Notes under the pieces: model-generated
Told to the model about the DNA's origin: nothing
The model's database searches: none
The model's input: the letters and a program-made list of their open reading frames with translations, nothing else
Position numbers and translations under genes: made by a program
In this document: positions 6,926 through 14,167 of the stretch, one piece after another
Numbering within the stretch: position 1 is the first letter of the stretch
Layout of the letters: each line of letters starts with the position of its first letter
NCBI GenBank assembly: GCA_964580435.1
Contig: CAZOKP010000066.1
Span: forward strand, 1-15,316
From: CAZKEW01 sp964580435
GTDB lineage: Bacteria > Acidobacteriota > Aminicenantia > Aminicenantales > UBA8522
Reading direction: 5' to 3'
DNA length: 15,316 bases

Positions 6926-7678
6926 ATGAAATATCCTTGGTATAGATCTTATGCGTTATTTAAAATTCACCTCAAATACCGCCTCATCATCCGGAAAAAT
7001 TTCTATTCACGAAGAGAGCCACAAAAGTTCAGGGACCTCTACCTTGGGCGCCCCCCCGTGCGAGATCATCCCCTCTCCTTTTTGTGGAATGTCGATCCTC
7101 GCTCTATGACACGGTGGATCCTGCATGGAGAAGTCATGCTGGCCATCTGGGATTTGCTCCTGGAGAAGCAGCCCATGAATATCTTCGAATTTGGTTCGGG
7201 GTGGTCAACTGTAGCTTTGGGGAAATATGCTGAATATATGGAAAAAACACAGGCCAAACGACCATTCGTTATCTCTATTGAGCATGATGAGAAATGGGCT
7301 TCGGCTACTCAAACGATCATGGAGGATTTTGGATTAAGGCGATATAGTCGTGTGCACATCTGCCCATTGATTGAGCGTGTCATCAATGGAGATCAGGGTA
7401 TGATTTATGACCTGTCTCTGGTTGATATCAGGTCCATCGATTTTCTTCTTATTGATGGACCTCCTTCAACGGTTGGGCGGAACCTGACCTTACCGGCAGT
7501 CCTATCAAAAATAGAACCAGGCTGCTATGTTGTGATGGATGACCTGGGCAGGAGCCAGGAACACCAGGCGATCAAACATTGGTGCGCCAAATACCGGGAA
7601 CGGATCAGGTTGGCGGGGTATGTCCCGGCAGGCAAGGGCATAGGCTGCCTGATCAGCGAACCTGGAAAGAGTGCCTAA
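6926..7678 (+). CDS. class I SAM-dependent methyltransferase-like protein
   Basis: A 250-residue, apparently cytoplasmic protein. The Rossmann motifs of class I methyltransferases are visible: motif I IFEFGSGWST (86-95), an acidic end of strand two in SIEHDEKW (117-124), DFLLIDGPP (172-180) and CYVVMDD (200-206). The basic N-terminal ~45 residues (YRLIIRKNFYSRREPQKF) have no recognised domain. It resembles small Methyltransf_24-type proteins found near glycan or secondary-metabolite genes; the acceptor is unknown. The start lies 10 bases after the reductase stop without a clear Shine-Dalgarno, which suggests read-through translation or weak initiation. Sampled lines are about 42-52% GC, lower than most sampled lines of its neighbours (often 55-70%), a hint of separate ancestry. 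Confidence 0.7.
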   Translation: MKYPWYRSYALFKIHLKYRLIIRKNFYSRREPQKFRDLYLGRPPVRDHPLSFLWNVDPRSMTRWILHGEVMLAIWDLLLEKQPMNIFEFGSGWSTVALGKYAEYMEKTQAKRPFVISIEHDEKWASATQTIMEDFGLRRYSRVHICPLIERVINGDQGMIYDLSLVDIRSIDFLLIDGPPSTVGRNLTLPAVLSKIEPGCYVVMDDLGRSQEHQAIKHWCAKYRERIRLAGYVPAGKGIGCLISEPGKSA

Positions 7679-7699
7679 CACAAAGAGAAGAAATTTTCA

Positions 7700-7729
7700 T
7701 TGACTGGATGCGTCTTCTCCCTTTAAAAT
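7700..7729 (+). promoter_or_regulatory. promoter of the leader ORF-secA unit
   Basis: TTGACT (7700-7705; five of six) and TAAAAT (7724-7729; five of six) are separated by 18 bp. Transcription would begin near 7736, leaving only about nine bases before the leader ORF start at 7745. This supports the leader ORF and secA as a unit separate from the methyltransferase gene. Confidence 0.55.
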
Positions 7730-7744
7730 AGAATCTCGGCGGAG

Positions 7745-7981
7745 ATGAAAGAACAAATATTATGCTTCGATTTTCTGGAAATCCGATGGGGGAACCTCTG
7801 GATCATTTTTCCGCTGCTCTTTTTCCTGGCCCTCCTCTTTCCCCCTCTGCTCTTGTTTATTCTGGTTTCTGTCCTGTCTGCTCCCGTCTTTTTCTTTAAA
7901 GCTCTCCGTCCGGCCGAACGGCCGGCGCTGACACGCTTAACGGGCCCGCCTTATCTGAGAAGCCCTCCTTTGTTTGTCTGA
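7745..7981 (+). CDS. small membrane leader peptide upstream of secA, candidate arrest peptide
   Basis: A 78-residue ORF I cannot match to a family. Residues ~17-51 form one long, very hydrophobic Leu/Phe-rich segment, followed by a 27-residue basic and Pro-rich tail. That tail ends with T-G-P-P-Y-L-R-S-P-P-L-F-V. R72-S-P-P75 is one residue from the RAPP motif of known arrest peptides (ApdA/ApdP). The codons for P74-L76 are the complement of the secA ribosome-binding site. GGAG touches the ATG directly, so initiation is probably weak or near-leaderless. The 50-base gap to secA holds a hairpin. Caution: a pyrimidine-rich stretch easily yields Leu/Phe/Pro codons, so this may be a compositional artefact. 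Alternatives are a plain translational-coupling ORF or a small structural membrane protein. Confidence 0.5.
   Translation: MKEQILCFDFLEIRWGNLWIIFPLLFFLALLFPPLLLFILVSVLSAPVFFFKALRPAERPALTRLTGPPYLRSPPLFV
7910..7925 (+). other. GC-rich hairpin inside the leader ORF
   Basis: CCGGCCG (7910-7916) and CGGCCGG (7919-7925) are a perfect palindrome, folding as a 6-bp stem with a GAAC tetraloop. It lies in codons 55-60, about 40 bases before the anti-Shine-Dalgarno. No T-run follows, so it is not an intrinsic terminator. It could pause ribosomes or be chance in GC-rich DNA. Confidence 0.4.
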
Positions 7982-8026
7982 TTCTCTGACTTTACAGAGA
8001 ACCCCATTTTCGATCGACAAAGGAGG
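7964..8026 (+). promoter_or_regulatory. secA ribosome-binding-site sequestering structure
   Basis: CCTCCTTTGT (7964-7973) is perfectly complementary to ACAAAGGAGG (8017-8026), which contains the whole secA Shine-Dalgarno six bases before the ATG at 8032. A further U-G pair (7974 with 8016) can extend the helix. Nested between is a perfect 7-bp hairpin, TTCTCTG (7982-7988) with CAGAGAA (7995-8001) and loop ACTTTA. The left arm lies in the final codons of the leader ORF, so a ribosome there would melt the helix and expose the secA start. The secM-secA leader of E. coli works on the same principle. The base pairing is seen; regulation is inferred. Confidence 0.6.
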
Positions 8027-8031
8027 TTCAT

Positions 8032-10473
8032 ATGCCAAACCCGCATCAGCCCAAATCCCCGCGGCCGCCGAAATCTTTTCCAGCAGTTTCAAAACTGAAA
8101 AGCTTATTCCATAGAATGAGCGGGAATCCGGTCGAGACCGATCTCAGCTCGTACCGAGTTTTCATCGAAGATGTCAAAGCCCGCGATCTCGCGCAAGTCC
8201 CAGACAGCGAGCTCGGCTCGATGTCCAAGCGTCTCATGGGCGTGCCGAGCTCGGGCGCATCCCCGGATGATCTCTGGGTTGAGGCTTTTGCCTTGGTTCG
8301 GGAGGCGTCGCGGCGCTCCATCGGCCTCAAACCATATGACTGTCAGATGATTGCCGGCCTAGCCATGGCTCAGGGGAAAATCGCGGAGCTCCCCACCGGA
8401 GAGGGGAAAACCCTGGCTGCCGTTTTCCCGGCCTATCTCCATACTCTTTCCGGAAAGGGCGTGCATATCCTGACGTTTAATGATTACCTGGCCCGCCGTG
8501 ACGCAGCCTGGATGGGCCCCATTTTTGACTTCCTGGGCCTCAAGGTCGGCTGCATCCAAGAGGGGATGAGCCCGTCTGAGAAGCGCTTTGCCTATGGCTG
8601 CGATGTGACCTATTCGACAGCCAAGGAAGCCGGGTTCGATTTCCTCCGTGACCAGGTCTGCTTCCGCAAGGAGGACATGGTTCATCGGCCTTTTTATATG
8701 TCCATTGTAGATGAAGCGGACTCTATCCTGATCGACGAGGCCCGCATTCCTCTGGTTATTTCCCGGCTAGAAGACAGGGGGGCATGGGACGCGGGCCGTC
8801 TTGCCACGGTCGTTAAAAACTTGGTCCCCGGCAAAGATTATGAGACAGACGCTGAGCATCGGAATGTCTTCCTCACAGACAGAGGTCAGGAGCGCCTCGA
8901 AGCCGGCCTTTGCTGCAGCAGCCTTTATGATTCCCAGAACCAGGGCCTGCTCGAAGCCGTCTATTGCGCCCTCCACGCCGATGCCTTGCTCCGCCGGGAC
9001 ATTGATTACATCGTTCGATGCTCAAGGATCGAGATCATTGACGAATTCACCGGCCGGGTCGTGGACAACCGCCATTGGCCGGACGGGCTCCAGGCCGCAG
9101 TTGAAGCGAAGGAAGGTTTGGCGCGCAGATCCGAAGGACGCGTCCTGGGATCAATAACTCTCCAGCATTTCTGTGGGCTCTATCCCCGGCTCTGCGGGAT
9201 GACGGCCACAGCCCGGCCAGCAGCGGCCGAGCTCAAGGAATTCTATGGACTGGCAGTGGTTGTGGTCCCGCCGAATAACCCGAGTGTCCGATTGGACCAT
9301 CCGGACGCCGTCTTTACCCACAAGGAAACGAAGCACCGCGCCCTTCTTCAGGAAATACGCGACGTGAGCACAACAGGACGGCCAATTCTTGTAGGCACTG
9401 CGAGCGTCAAGGAATCCGAGGAGCTGGCCGCGAATCTCGAGGAGGCGGGCATTTTTTGCCGAGTGCTCAATGCCAGGAACGATGAGCTCGAAGCACGGAT
9501 CATCGCCCAGGCGGGAATGCCGGGGGCCGTCACCATTTCTACCAATATGGCCGGCCGGGGCACGGACATCAAATTGGGAGGAACAGACGAGAAGCAGCGC
9601 GATAGGGTCGTGGCGCTCGGCGGATTGTATGTGATCGGGACGAACCGGCATGAAAGCCTCCGGATCGACCAGCAGCTTCGCGGCCGGTCCGGCCGTCAGG
9701 GTGACCCAGGGTCGACGCGCTTTTTCATCAGCCTGGAGGATGACCTCTTCGCGCGATATGGCCTTACGGAGATGTTGTCTAAGCGCCATCGCCTCTCCCC
9801 ACAACCTGCAGAGCTCCCGCTGGGACCGATTCATAGGGAAATCATGCACGCCCAGCGCATCATCGAAGGACAGAACTTTGACATCCGGAAATCTCTCTGG
9901 AAATATTCCTCTCTAGTCGAAAAACAGAGAAAGCTCATCCAGGAATGGAGAGAGCACGTTCTTGACTCCACGGCGCCGGTCGGTCTTCTCTTGGAAAGGT
10001 CGCCGGGTCTTTTCACTCGGGGATTGGCCCGCTTTGGCCCGGAAAAGATGGCCGAAATAGAGAAGCGGCTGACTCTTTATGGTATCGATCGCTCCTGGTC
10101 AGACCATCTGGCCTGGGTCACCGACACGCGCGAAAGCATCCATCTGGTCAGCCTCGGAGGCAAGACTCCGCTCCAGGAATTTCACAAGTCGGCCACGGCC
10201 GTATTCTTTGATATCCAGCCAAAGGTGGAGGAAGAGGTCATCGGCGCGTTCGAATCTTTGGTCAAAAGGGAAGGCCCTGTTGACCTTAACGCCGCCGGAT
10301 TGCGAGGTCCTTCATCGACCTGGACTTATCTCGTCAATGAGGACCAATTCGGCTGGGGGATCGGGACGCTGAGAGGTAGCAACATCGGATTTGCCGCAGG
10401 TGCGGCGGCCTATTGGGGTCCTCTCTTCGTTCTGACCTTGCTTGCGAAACGGTTCTTGGGAAAGAAGAAATAG
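8032..10473 (+). CDS. secA: SecA-type preprotein translocase ATPase, divergent, with C-terminal membrane segment
   Basis: An 813-residue SecA homologue, the ATPase that drives proteins through SecYEG. Order: nucleotide-binding domain 1 with Walker A PTGEGKT (121-127), TFNDYLARRDA (148-158) and VDEAD (226-230, where most SecAs have VDEVD); the preprotein cross-linking region (~235-375); DYIVRC...IIDEFTGR; GMTATA (389-394, normally GMTGTA); domain 2 with STNMAGRGTDIKLGG (503-517) and QLRGRSGRQGDPG (548-560); then the scaffold helix with EGQNFDIRK (612-620) and helical wing. The C-terminal zinc motif is absent. Instead residues ~784-806 form a hydrophobic segment followed by KRFLGKKK, which could anchor the protein. 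It is short for a housekeeping SecA, so it may be an accessory SecA2-like paralogue. A perfect AAAGGAGG fixes the start. Confidence 0.9.
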   Translation: MPNPHQPKSPRPPKSFPAVSKLKSLFHRMSGNPVETDLSSYRVFIEDVKARDLAQVPDSELGSMSKRLMGVPSSGASPDDLWVEAFALVREASRRSIGLKPYDCQMIAGLAMAQGKIAELPTGEGKTLAAVFPAYLHTLSGKGVHILTFNDYLARRDAAWMGPIFDFLGLKVGCIQEGMSPSEKRFAYGCDVTYSTAKEAGFDFLRDQVCFRKEDMVHRPFYMSIVDEADSILIDEARIPLVISRLEDRGAWDAGRLATVVKNLVPGKDYETDAEHRNVFLTDRGQERLEAGLCCSSLYDSQNQGLLEAVYCALHADALLRRDIDYIVRCSRIEIIDEFTGRVVDNRHWPDGLQAAVEAKEGLARRSEGRVLGSITLQHFCGLYPRLCGMTATARPAAAELKEFYGLAVVVVPPNNPSVRLDHPDAVFTHKETKHRALLQEIRDVSTTGRPILVGTASVKESEELAANLEEAGIFCRVLNARNDELEARIIAQAGMPGAVTISTNMAGRGTDIKLGGTDEKQRDRVVALGGLYVIGTNRHESLRIDQQLRGRSGRQGDPGSTRFFISLEDDLFARYGLTEMLSKRHRLSPQPAELPLGPIHREIMHAQRIIEGQNFDIRKSLWKYSSLVEKQRKLIQEWREHVLDSTAPVGLLLERSPGLFTRGLARFGPEKMAEIEKRLTLYGIDRSWSDHLAWVTDTRESIHLVSLGGKTPLQEFHKSATAVFFDIQPKVEEEVIGAFESLVKREGPVDLNAAGLRGPSSTWTYLVNEDQFGWGIGTLRGSNIGFAAGAAAYWGPLFVLTLLAKRFLGKKK

Positions 10474-10488
10474 AAAAAACCGCGTTTC

Positions 10489-13400
10489 TTATGCCTTCTT
10501 CCAGCGCGGAACGCCGCGACCCGGAGTCCATGGCGCGCCCACTGCTTCGAGTTCATCACCCAGCTTCCTGAGGTCCTGCTCGATTATGACCCGCAGGTCT
10601 TCGAGCAATTTCTCAAAAGCATCCGCCGCGATCTCGTAGTTATGCTTGGCGGTCTCCGTGATCGGACAAGTGGTGGAAAGCTGGACGCTGACTCGTTCCA
10701 TGAGCGATGGGACTGTCGGCTCGGACCTGCGTTGGATCATGCGGTCGCCATAGATCTGCCGCATCACCTCTCTGAGGCGGTTCTCGAGGTCCTTAATCTG
10801 CTCTCCCAGCTTCGGGTCGGCTTTGGGCGTTTCCATTAAAGCCTTTTTCATAGTCTGCAGGCTCGTGGCCGCTTCCTGGCCTGCCGCCCGCGCGCCCATC
10901 ATCGCCCGCTGGAGCTCACCGGCCTTCTTCTGGAATTCGAGCAGGGCCTGGCGGTCTTTCTCCGGAAGGCTGGCGAGGTTGAGCGATTCTACCGTGAACG
11001 TTTGCGACAATCCAAGCGGAATCAGCGTTCCACCGACTTTTTTGGCCAGTGACACTGTGAACGTTCCGGGCACGACGAGCGGGCCTTCGGGCTTTCCTCG
11101 CCATTCTTCCCTTTCCGAGGGTTCGGGCTCGATCGGCTCGACCGCAGGGTAACGCAGGTCCCAGGCCACGCGATGGATCCCTTTGCCCGCAGGCCCAGTT
11201 ACGCGGCGCACGATCTGGCCGGCCTCGTCCGTGACGGTCAGGACGATCTCCGGCTTTTCCTCCGCTTCCTCCTTTCTCAGTTTGTCCCAGCCGGGGAAGG
11301 GGATGGGCTTTCCGGCCTTATCCAGGTTTTTTTCCTCTTCGCGCCGCGCCTCAGCGCCGGTCTTCAACGATTCCTTGAGATAATAGGTGAAGACCGCGCC
11401 GAAGGGCGGGTTGGGGGCCAGGTAAAAAGCATCCCCCAGGGAAGCTTTGCCCTTATCTTGAAGAGGAGTTTGTTGGATGTACAGCAGAGCTTTCTTGACG
11501 GGGAACAGCATCGTCTCTTTCTCGAGCATTTGGTCATTGACATCCCGCAGGGGCGAATAGTCGTCGAGAATGAAGAAACTCCTCCCGAAGGACGCGCCGA
11601 CGAGGTCGGTCTCCCGGTCCTGGATTTCGATGTCGCGGAAGGAGATCGTCGGCACTCCGCCCGAGAGCTTCACCCAGTGTTTGCCACCATCCACAGTCGT
11701 ATAAATCCCGAACTCGGTCCCAGCGAATAAGAGGTCCTTTTTCACGTTGTCCTGGGCGATGGACCAGACAATGGCCCGCTGGGGGAGATCAGCGGCGATG
11801 TTCGTCCATGTCTTTCCTCGGTCGTTGCTCATCAGGAGATAGGGCTTGTAGTCTCCCGCCTTATGGCTATCAACTGCTGCGAAGACCGTATCCTTCTCGT
11901 GCTTTGACGCCCTGATCCTGTTGACGAAGAAATAATCGGGTATACCCGTTATTTTATCGACCTTGCGCCACGTCTTTCCTCCATCTTCCGTGACCTGGAT
12001 GAGGCCGTCGTCGGTCCCCACATAGATCAATCCTTCCTGGAGCGGAGATTCGCCGATTGCCGTGATTGTGCCGTACATCGACATGGCGCCGTGGTCCCAC
12101 AGAGCATCGACACTCCAGGTCTTCCCCATGATCTGCTGCTCGAGACGGAAGGTCCCCCGCGTGAGGTCGGGGCTAATTTTCGTCCACGAGTCGCCACGGT
12201 TGTCGCTCCGCCAGAGGTGCTGCGAAGCGTAGTAGACGCGGCTATGTGAGTGGGGACTGATGAAGACTGGCGAATCCCAGTTGAAACGCAGAGGCGGCTC
12301 GTCCGCCTCCGGCTTGGGACTGATGAAGACAGCTTCCTGGCTCTTTCTGTCATAGCGGAGGAGATTCCCCTCCTGCCATTCCACGTAGAGAATATTCGGG
12401 TCAGTTGGGTCGATGGCGCTGGCATAGCCGTCAGCTCCGTAGGTCCCGATCCAGTCGGAATTCCGGATTCCATTGATATTCAGCGTGCGGGAGGGGCCAA
12501 GCTGGCTGCCGTTGTCCTGAGTGCCGCCGTGCACATTGTAAAACGGGAGCGCGTTGTCCAGGGCCACTTTATAAAATTGGGTCACGGGGAGATTTTCGAA
12601 GAAGCGCCAGGTCTTCCCGCGGTCACGGCTTTCGTAGACGCCCCCGTCGCACCCGGCCAGAAGATAATCGGGATCGCCGGGGAGGAGGGCCAGGGCATGG
12701 TTATCGACGTGCTTATTTTTCTCGCCGACCCGGCGGAATGTCTTGCCTCCGTCATCGGTGACCATAATCAAGACGTCCATCTGGTAGACGCGGTCGAAGA
12801 CATTGGGGTCGGCGTAGATTTCCTGGTAGTAATGCGGCCCGGTCCCATCGCTCGTATAGGAGTTGCGTTTCTCCCAGCTTTCGCCTTTGTCAGCCGAACG
12901 ATAAAAGCCCTTCTCGTCGCGGCCGGCTTCGATCGTGGCATAGACGACGCGCGGGTCGATGGGCGAGACAGCCAGTCCGATTTTTCCCTGGTCGCCCTTG
13001 GGAACTCCGACTGCAAGCTTCCGCCAGGTCTTGCCGGCATCCTCGGTTTTGTAAATCCCGGATTCGGGGCCGCCGGCCATGAACGCGGCCACGCTGCGTC
13101 GCCGCTGGTAGACGGCTGCGTAGATGATATCGGGATTCGTCGGGTCGAATTCCGCACTCGTGACCCCCGTGTCCTTGCTGATCTCGAGAGACAAAGTCCA
13201 GGTCTTTCCGCCATCGACGGTCTTATAGAGCCCGCGCTCGCCGCCCGGCGACCAGAGAGGACCTTCGGCCGCTGCGTAGACGACGTTGGAGTTACGGGGG
13301 TCGATGAGGATCCGGCCGATGTGCTCCGACTTGGCAAGACCCATGTTCGTCCAGGTCTTGCCGCCGTTCAGGCTCTTATAAATACCGTCGCCGAACCCGA

Positions 13401-13782
13401 CATGCCGCCCGCTGACGTTCTCGCCGGTTCCCACCCAGACAATCTCAGGATTATTAGGATCGAGGGTGACACATCCGATGGAGTAGGACGCCTGGTCGTC
13501 GAAGATAGGCGTCCAGGTGGTGCCGGCGTCTTCAGTCTTCCAGACTCCGCCGGAGCCGGCAGCCACGTACCAGAGGTTCTTATTCTTGGGGTGGATGACG
13601 ATGTCGCTGATCCGGCCGGACATCAAAGCCGGTCCGATGCTCCGGAGCTCGAGTCCGGAAATGGCCTCGGACGTAAGAAGGCTTTTTTTTGCGGGCTCAT
13701 TCTTGGGTTTTTGGTTTTGAGCTTGCGCTCCGACCACTGCAGCGAACACGACGACGAGGGCGAAGGCAACGATTTTTTTCAT
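10489..13782 (-). CDS. large secreted Asp-box (sortilin/VPS10-like) beta-propeller protein
   Basis: 1097 residues from the start at 13782, which has AGGAGG six bases upstream and begins the signal peptide (MKKIVAFALVVVFAAVVGAQAQ). An in-frame ATG at 13818 falls inside the promoter -10 and is rejected. Eleven Asp-box repeats of the form S/T-x-D-x-G-x-T-W are visible between ~82 and 703 (for example KTEDAGTTW, KTVDGGKTW, ESRDRGKTW, TTVDGGKHW), giving one or two propellers as in VPS10/sortilin and BNR glycosidase-like proteins. Residues ~845-932 look like an Ig-like FlgD-type domain (GKGIHRVAWDLRY). Residues ~935-1085 are charged and helical. Such proteins are often called glycosyl hydrolases, but no catalytic residues can be identified; ligand binding outside the cell is as likely. 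It converges on secA with a 15-base gap. Confidence 0.87.
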   Translation of the reverse strand: MKKIVAFALVVVFAAVVGAQAQNQKPKNEPAKKSLLTSEAISGLELRSIGPALMSGRISDIVIHPKNKNLWYVAAGSGGVWKTEDAGTTWTPIFDDQASYSIGCVTLDPNNPEIVWVGTGENVSGRHVGFGDGIYKSLNGGKTWTNMGLAKSEHIGRILIDPRNSNVVYAAAEGPLWSPGGERGLYKTVDGGKTWTLSLEISKDTGVTSAEFDPTNPDIIYAAVYQRRRSVAAFMAGGPESGIYKTEDAGKTWRKLAVGVPKGDQGKIGLAVSPIDPRVVYATIEAGRDEKGFYRSADKGESWEKRNSYTSDGTGPHYYQEIYADPNVFDRVYQMDVLIMVTDDGGKTFRRVGEKNKHVDNHALALLPGDPDYLLAGCDGGVYESRDRGKTWRFFENLPVTQFYKVALDNALPFYNVHGGTQDNGSQLGPSRTLNINGIRNSDWIGTYGADGYASAIDPTDPNILYVEWQEGNLLRYDRKSQEAVFISPKPEADEPPLRFNWDSPVFISPHSHSRVYYASQHLWRSDNRGDSWTKISPDLTRGTFRLEQQIMGKTWSVDALWDHGAMSMYGTITAIGESPLQEGLIYVGTDDGLIQVTEDGGKTWRKVDKITGIPDYFFVNRIRASKHEKDTVFAAVDSHKAGDYKPYLLMSNDRGKTWTNIAADLPQRAIVWSIAQDNVKKDLLFAGTEFGIYTTVDGGKHWVKLSGGVPTISFRDIEIQDRETDLVGASFGRSFFILDDYSPLRDVNDQMLEKETMLFPVKKALLYIQQTPLQDKGKASLGDAFYLAPNPPFGAVFTYYLKESLKTGAEARREEEKNLDKAGKPIPFPGWDKLRKEEAEEKPEIVLTVTDEAGQIVRRVTGPAGKGIHRVAWDLRYPAVEPIEPEPSEREEWRGKPEGPLVVPGTFTVSLAKKVGGTLIPLGLSQTFTVESLNLASLPEKDRQALLEFQKKAGELQRAMMGARAAGQEAATSLQTMKKALMETPKADPKLGEQIKDLENRLREVMRQIYGDRMIQRRSEPTVPSLMERVSVQLSTTCPITETAKHNYEIAADAFEKLLEDLRVIIEQDLRKLGDELEAVGAPWTPGRGVPRWKKA

Positions 13783-13813
13783 TCTTCCCTCCTGTCTTCT
13801 TTCGGATTTGCCA

Positions 13814-13843
13814 AACATAGCACTCCCTCGGAAATTTTGTCAA
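13814..13843 (-). promoter_or_regulatory. promoter of the Asp-box protein gene, shared type A
   Basis: On the minus strand TTGACA (complement of 13838-13843) and TATGTT (complement of 13814-13819) are 18 bp apart, with GGAGTGC directly upstream of the -10. Transcription would start near 13807, about 25 bases before the ATG at 13782. It is nearly the same promoter as 4520-4549. Confidence 0.72.
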
Positions 13844-13864
13844 CCGCTCAAATATCAAAAACGG

Positions 13865-14092
13865 CCTAAAATTGCCGATAGGACTCGTCAACGGGTCCTG
13901 TCGCGGCTCACCCCCCGACATCCTCGCGGCCCATTCTGTTAATTACGCAGACAGAAATTCCGGAGGCATCAAACGTTCCGGGCGTCGGGGGGCCCCCCAG
14001 CCGCGCCACCCACGAGGTGATGCCCTAACTATCGCTAGCCTTTTGAAAACACCTCATCTATGGATAACAAAAATTTCCATCGGCAATTTTGG
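13865..14092 (+). ncRNA. candidate structured RNA or miniature element, unassigned
   Basis: A 12-bp perfect inverted repeat bounds the segment: AAAATTGCCGAT (13868-13879) with ATCGGCAATTTT (14079-14090), extendable by a U-G and a C-G pair. Inside are a 12-bp stem with TCAA loop (13876-13903, sharing four bases with the outer repeat), CCCCCCGAC (13911-13919) with GTCGGGGGG (13984-13992), TTCTGT (13934-13939) with ACAGAA (13951-13956), and GGCATCA (13965-13971) with TGATGCC (14018-14024). The last crosses the third, so they exclude each other or form a pseudoknot. All wobble pairs work only as plus-strand RNA. No known RNA family is recognised and no clear plus-strand promoter or terminator is seen. 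A MITE-like element is the main alternative. Confidence 0.33.
13876..13903 (+). repeat. 12-bp imperfect stem-loop
   Basis: CGATAGGACTCG (13876-13887) pairs with CGGGTCCTGTCG (13892-13903) around TCAA, with ten Watson-Crick and two U-G pairs. No T-run follows, so it is not a classical terminator. It may be an operator, part of the larger structure, or an element end. Confidence 0.5.
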
Positions 14093-14131
14093 TCAACGCC
14101 AGACCTATTCCAATAAACCTGTCTCAACGTG

Positions 14132-14137
14132 TATAAT
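14132..14137 (+). promoter_or_regulatory. probable -10 of the metallophosphoesterase gene
   Basis: A perfect TATAAT lies 30 bases before the ATG at 14168, putting transcription start near 14144. The -35 is poor (TTCCAA at 14108-14113, 18 bp away). Confidence 0.4.
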
Positions 14138-14167
14138 ACCCAGGAATTTGTTTGAGGCTATGCTGGC

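Larger units (their letters stand above)
13783..14167. other. 385-base divergent intergenic region rich in inverted repeats
   Basis: It contains the Asp-box gene promoter (13814-13843), a structured segment (13865-14092) and a -10 for the metallophosphoesterase (14132-14137). A 105-residue ORF at 13872-14189 has no ribosome-binding site or recognisable domain and is not called. Confidence 0.6.

Noticed and set aside
9151..9849. 232-residue minus-strand ORF inside secA
   Set aside because: It lies opposite conserved SecA motifs and has no family signature or supported start.
10474..10488. bidirectional terminator between secA and the Asp-box gene
   Set aside because: Only a weak AAGAAA/TTTCTT pairing spans the gap; there is no stable GC stem.
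12250..13869. 539-residue plus-strand ORF antisense to the Asp-box gene
   Set aside because: It mirrors the codon pattern of the real gene in a GC-rich region, has no ribosome-binding site or recognisable domain, and the minus-strand frame holds eleven Asp-boxes and a signal peptide.
13987..13998. GGGGGGCCCCCC palindrome as an operator or IS target
   Set aside because: A perfect 12-base palindrome, but its G arm pairs better with 13911-13919 in the larger structure, and a loopless hairpin cannot form.
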